From assembly GCA_020631735.1 (NCBI GenBank), contig CM036209.1:8593451-8657450 (forward strand): 64,000 bases of DNA, in the 5' to 3' direction. Positions 55,813-64,000 of this stretch are shown in pieces (positions within the stretch are counted from its first letter, which is position 1; each line of letters begins with the position of its first letter). Under the pieces are notes generated by a model, which was not told the DNA's origin, did not search any database, and saw only the letters and a list, made by a program, of their open reading frames with translations. Position numbers and translations under genes: made by a program. The stretch is from Saccharum officinarum. Its lineage: Eukaryota > Streptophyta > Magnoliopsida > Poales > Poaceae.

Positions 55813-58800
55813 TGTAACACCCCGGGTGTTATAGTGCTAATTAATCTGCCATGTCATCATAATGCATTGCAAAGCATCCCTGTTAGGTTAAACTTGTTAT
55901 GCATCAACTAAAACGAGTTTACTTATTTAGGTTGAATGTGTTTCTCAGTGGTGTGCTCCGAACCCGAAAACCCTAATTTCGAATGCCACCGCAAATACTT
56001 AGTCCATGCCCTGCGTAATTTGAGGTGTGCGACTGTGTTGCACACTAGTGTCAAGTGTAGGGTATGAGCTCAAGTACAACATTTAAAATGAAGCTCCAAA
56101 TTTGAGTTTGAATTGGAGTCCCAAAACTTGTCACGAGTTTTCCGATTCAATTTTAAATTCAAATCTGGGGAGAAATGTAAAAGAATTTTTAAAAAGCTAA
56201 TTGGTCAACCAAGAGTGGCATTTGGTCAACCATGTCATGTTGGTCCAAATGATGCCCTTGGGTGAGGTTTTGATCACTAAGTAATCACCAATCAAAGTAG
56301 CAACAAATTTCGATTTAAAATTCCTCCGAAAACCCTAAATTTCAAAACCCTGTTTTACCCCTTTTGAAATAATTCAAAATCTAAGCAAAATTTGGAAAAA
56401 AGTTCAAAACCAAGTTTGTAGAACTTTTCAAGGGCTACAACTTTGGTGTTTTGAGTTTTCAAAGTTTTAGTGAAAAATGTGGAGCAATTTTGAAAATAAA
56501 CAAATTTCAAATTTAATTCATTTTTGTCCCCAAACTAAGATTTCAAAATGGAGGCTGATTTTGAAAAAGTTTTGAACAGCAAAGTTGTAGGTCTGGTCAA
56601 GATATACAACTTTGATGTTGGGAGATTTTGAAGTTTCAATGTAAAATCAAAAGTAATTTCTAAATTACCAAATCTGAAAAATGTGTCCCCTTTTGAGTTT
56701 AAATTCAAATTTCAAAATCCAGTGAGAATTTGAAAAAGTGTTCAATACAAAACTTGTAGAGCTTGAAATTCTGAAGATTTCATAGATTGGAAGTTTTTCA
56801 AGTTGTTACATGATTTTGAGAGTAATTTGAGAAAACAGTTTGGAATTTCAAAAGTTGGGGGGGAACAGCTACAGTGCACCGGCGAATCACGCACCGGCAG
56901 CGCGCGGCATGGGCGCCGGCGAGCCGCCGACGTCGCGCTGGCCGCTTCCACGACCTTCCATCCTGCCACCGCGACCACAGGGACCGCTTCGCGCTCTCTA
57001 GCTGCTTCCTTGCTTCACAGCGCTATAAAAGGGACCGACACCGCCACTGTCGCCGTCCGGTTTCATCATCGCCGCCGCCACCGTCCTCATTGCTCCGGCC
57101 AAATTCACCCTCCCTGCTCCACCGCATCCATCTCCATCTCGCCAATCGCTCCGCCATCACCTTGCGAACCTGTTGCGCCTCTTGGTGTAGATGCTACCGC
57201 TCAGGATCACCGGGGAACCATCGTCTTCCACCTCGGGTCGCCGCCGTCCCGGTTGAGCCCGCCACCGTGACCAGCCGCCTCCAGTGTCTCTCCACTTCAA
57301 CCGATCACGCCTCTGTGATCGTGGTACGCCCCTGATGCTCCCTGGCTAGATAGTTTAAGCTTTGCACCTTTGTGTCGTCGAGTCGTCGGTCACCGTAGTT
57401 GCCGAGCCGCCACCGTCGTCGGTGAAGTGTCACCGGAGCTCGAACCGTGGGGCAAATTAGTAAAATGGAGTTGTGGGAAGGTGTAGTTGGTGTCGGTCGG
57501 TTCAGTTGGTCGACCGAAGCCCCGGTCACCGGCCGGCCACCGCGCGAAGGTGAGTGAGCGCGCGGGAGAGAACGAGAGAGCGGAGGTAGGTGATGACAGG
57601 TGGGGTCGGCCTGTCAGTGAGAGAGAACGGGAGAGTGAGCGCGCGCGGGCTGGGCCGCGGTGCTGGGCCGCTCGGGCGAGTGCGAGCGCGCGTGCGAGCG
57701 CGCGTGAGCGGGCCGTCTGGTTGGGCCGGACCGCAGGGAAAAAGAAAAGTCAGCCCGATTTCGTTTTTGTTTTTCTTTTTCAAATAAATGAATAGTGTTA
57801 TTATTTGTTTATTTCATTAAAAATTGTGTAGAGTTCCAAAATTCATGAAAATTTTTGTGTAATCTTTTCAATGTATAAACTATCTAGGAAAAATGTTAAA
57901 TCATGAATTTGAATACTTTGAGCAGTAGAATTAATTAGTTTCATTAAAGATTAAATGCAACTTCCAGTAATTTTAATAATTAATTTATTTATCCAAAAAT
58001 TATGAAATTTATTATAACACTGTTGTAATTCATTCTTAACCCATAGAAAAAGTTTGAGCTTGATTAGGTAAAATTTGATCAACTCCTAATTATGCCCTAA
58101 TTAGTTAAATAAAAAAATAAATGTTAATTTGAGAACTTTAAGTGTTGGGTGCCTTTTGATTGAGTGAAGTCCTTAGGTCACTACCCTTTGGTGATCTTTG
58201 GCACCTTAATTTCATGATTGAGCTCGTTAGTAACTTGTTAGGTTAAAAGCTGGTATCGCTGGAATCGTCGCTTCTAGTTAGTAGGTTTTCTGTTTGCGAC
58301 TGTACCGTAGAAGTAAGTTGTACTCCAGTAGTAGCTCGTAGCATGTTATCATCAAGCATCATGTTTATCATCGAGCATCATGTTAAAGCATGTTATGTAT
58401 TCGTGTAGTCTCCGCTTTCGAGGAAGCCGAAGTCGTCGATCAAGCTTCCGGAGAAGAGCGATCGTCGGTGGGTTCCGGACCAGGGGGTGAAGTCCTCGAG
58501 TCTGAGTCGGTCGTCGTGTTTGAGCAAGGCAAGCCCCGGTGCATTTAAACCCTACCTTGAGTTTTACAAATGTTTTATTATTTATATTATGGTTGACTGC
58601 ATTAAGTAATTAGGAGTTGAGTGATAACCTAATTGCTGCATTATCATCCTTGATTATTGTGATATCAACCTTGATACCTGATTTACAGAAAATGCGTAGT
58701 ATGCTTCGCTATGCTTAGAAGTTAAGCTTTTAAATGAATGTTTACATAGCCATGACGGCATATCGAATGAATATTGAAATATGTGAATGAACTTGTAAGA

Positions 58801-59923
58801 TCGGGCGGGTGGTTTGGCCACTGCTAACATGCATTGGGAAAGGAGTCCCACTGTATTGTTTCCGCCTTATCAGTTAAGGACCGTACGTTGTTGGCCCTCG
58901 CGTCATGGAGTTTTTATTAGTACTAGCCATGTGCCCATGTCGGGTAAGCCTTACTTTGGTTAGTCCATTACGAGAACGTCTAACCTCGCACTGGGAGTGG
59001 AGAGATGGCGAGAGTAACGTGTACCCTCGGGGCTAGAATCGGGCCGGGTTCGAGGAGTACTGTGCTCTCGGGTGGCGATGGACACGTTCTGGTTTTGGGA
59101 AAACCCGAGTAAGAGTTGATATATGCAAGATTCAGTTCTACATATGTCGTGTGGTTAGGAATCCCCAGCTGGGTAAATGAAGCGGTTCGAATCGTCGTTA
59201 CTCCACGAGAAAGGAGTCTTGGCCTTGCACCAACATCGTAGTTAAGAACTGGAATTGAAAGAAAGAATGAGAAAGGTTTTGATGATAATTACTTTGATCT
59301 AGATTAGGATCACCTAGAATTGGTTAATGAACCATCAATGGTAAAAGTAAAATGTTGAAGATAAGGACTTACCTTAGTAAGCTTTTCTGCAAAAGAAAAT
59401 TTGATTCTTGATTACCCGTACCTTGATTCCCTAAAGCTAGCATGCCCTTGGAGTCTTTGTCTTAGTCGGGTAAGTCTTGTTGAGTACTCTCGTACTCAGG
59501 GTTTGTTAACCCCTTGTTGCAGGTGCGGTTCATGAACAAGTCTGCTTCGAGCCTTGTTGCATGACCGTCGTGGTTGAAGACAGTGACGACGAGTAGATTG
59601 TGTGGCCTTTGGGCAAGGCATCTCGCTTGTGTGTTGTAATAAAGTTACTACCGATACTTCTCTACTACTGGTTTGTAATAATGCTACCTAAGGTTTTAAG
59701 TTTGAAAACTGGTTTGTAACCTAAGTTATTGTAAGACTTCCGCTACTTTACTCTGTTGAATATTTTGAATAAACTGTTGTAATATTGCAATACTCCTGTG
59801 ATTGGATCCTGTTCGGAGGAAAGCAGGCCTTTTAAGTTATGGTGAACATAAGTACGACTGTCAGAGGTCATTATGGCAATGACGTGTGCTTGTGGGCCAT
59901 CATAATTAGGAGGTTCTGTGACA
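55813..59923 (+). repeat. 3' LTR of element A
   Basis: 4111 bp, the same length as the 5' LTR and nearly identical to it. Ends TTCTGTGACA before the GTAGA target copy. Confidence 0.95.
57023..57031 (+). promoter_or_regulatory. LTR TATA box of element A (3' LTR)
   Basis: CTATAAAAG, identical to 47194-47202. Transcription from here would read out into element B's LTR and the right flank. Confidence 0.65.
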
Positions 59924-59928
59924 GTAGA

Positions 59929-63920
<3,992 letters not shown>

Positions 63921-63922
63921 GC

Positions 63923-63934
63923 TAGTATCGGAGC
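63923..63934 (+). other. Primer binding site of element B
   Basis: TAGTATCGGAGC, two bases after the LTR end. It matches the Met-tRNA complement with two mismatches. It shows that B's internal region begins at 63921 and continues beyond the window. Confidence 0.75.
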
Positions 63935-64000
63935 AAGATTCAACATTAAACTTGTCATATGTGTATTTAAAACAAAGGTTTTGTTTTATAAAATCAGTTT

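Larger units (their letters stand above)
45984..59923 (+). mobile_element. Element A: complete Gypsy chromovirus LTR retrotransposon (Tekay/Del-like)
   Basis: 13,940 bp. Two LTRs of 4111 bp each (TGTAACACCC...GTTCTGTGACA) are flanked by GTAGA at 45979-45983 and 59924-59928. Order: 5' LTR, Met-tRNA primer site, accessory ORF, gag-pol, polypurine tract, 3' LTR. Reverse transcriptase precedes integrase, and a chromodomain follows the integrase, which defines a chromovirus. Comparing the LTRs by eye shows about six substitutions (for example near 47138/56967, 47278/57107, 47631/57472, 47908/57737, 48033/57862 and 49033/58862) and no length change, so the insertion is very recent. All coding regions are open, so it may be autonomous. 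Confidence 0.96.

Overview
The window looks like nuclear DNA of a grass, probably of the maize-sorghum-sugarcane-Miscanthus group (Andropogoneae). The reasons are GT-AG introns, many Tourist- and Stowaway-type MITEs with TTA/TAA or TA target sites, CACTA ends carrying TTTGTAGGGGCGG subterminal repeats, large Copia and Gypsy elements with initiator-Met tRNA primer sites, and a kinase-MSP gene. No bacterial, organellar or CRISPR-like structure was seen. About three quarters of the window is transposon-derived. Host genes are few and all on the + strand. Layout from left to right: (1) 1-7300 holds two tandem members of a receptor-like-kinase/MSP-domain family: a 3' fragment with a frame break (94-1108) and a six-exon gene (4363-6961). 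Between them is a CACTA-like element (1674-3697) with a large foldback repeat array, and a Stowaway MITE. (2) 8060-10960 is an L1-type LINE that appears to have inserted between the A and B boxes of a tRNA-derived SINE. (3) 11096-15600 is a repeat-rich gap with several MITEs. (4) 15599-26191 is a 10.6-kb Copia element on the minus strand with 2-kb LTRs and a perfect ATGTC target-site duplication. It sits inside a MITE, and its gag-pol is broken by stops and one frame break. (5) 26460-30940 is a MITE cluster with weak exon-like remnants. (6) 31655-34153 is a five-exon AT-hook/PPC (AHL) DNA-binding protein gene. (7) 36000-37700 holds tandem repeats. (8) 38263-38712 is a single-exon gene for a small conserved-looking plant protein of unknown function with a clear TATA box. 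(9) 38935-41385 is a decayed minus-strand LINE with two inserted inverted-repeat elements. (10) From 43599 to the end there is a three-level nest of LTR retrotransposons. The first 1.2 kb of element C is interrupted by element B (starting at 44839 and running off the right edge). B's 5-kb 5' LTR is itself interrupted by a complete 13.9-kb Gypsy chromovirus, element A (45984-59923). Element A is the most interesting object. It has two 4111-bp LTRs that differ at only about six places by eye, a GTAGA target-site duplication, and an unbroken 1489-codon gag-pol with a D,D-35-E integrase and a C-terminal chromodomain. It also has an extra ORF between the 5' LTR and gag (50477-50992). That ORF's N-terminus resembles the histone H3 tail; a coiled coil, an acidic stretch and a SUMO-interaction-like C-terminus follow. 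A chromatin-reading integrase together with an H3-tail-like accessory protein is the best candidate here for an undescribed system. That reading is inference from pattern only.
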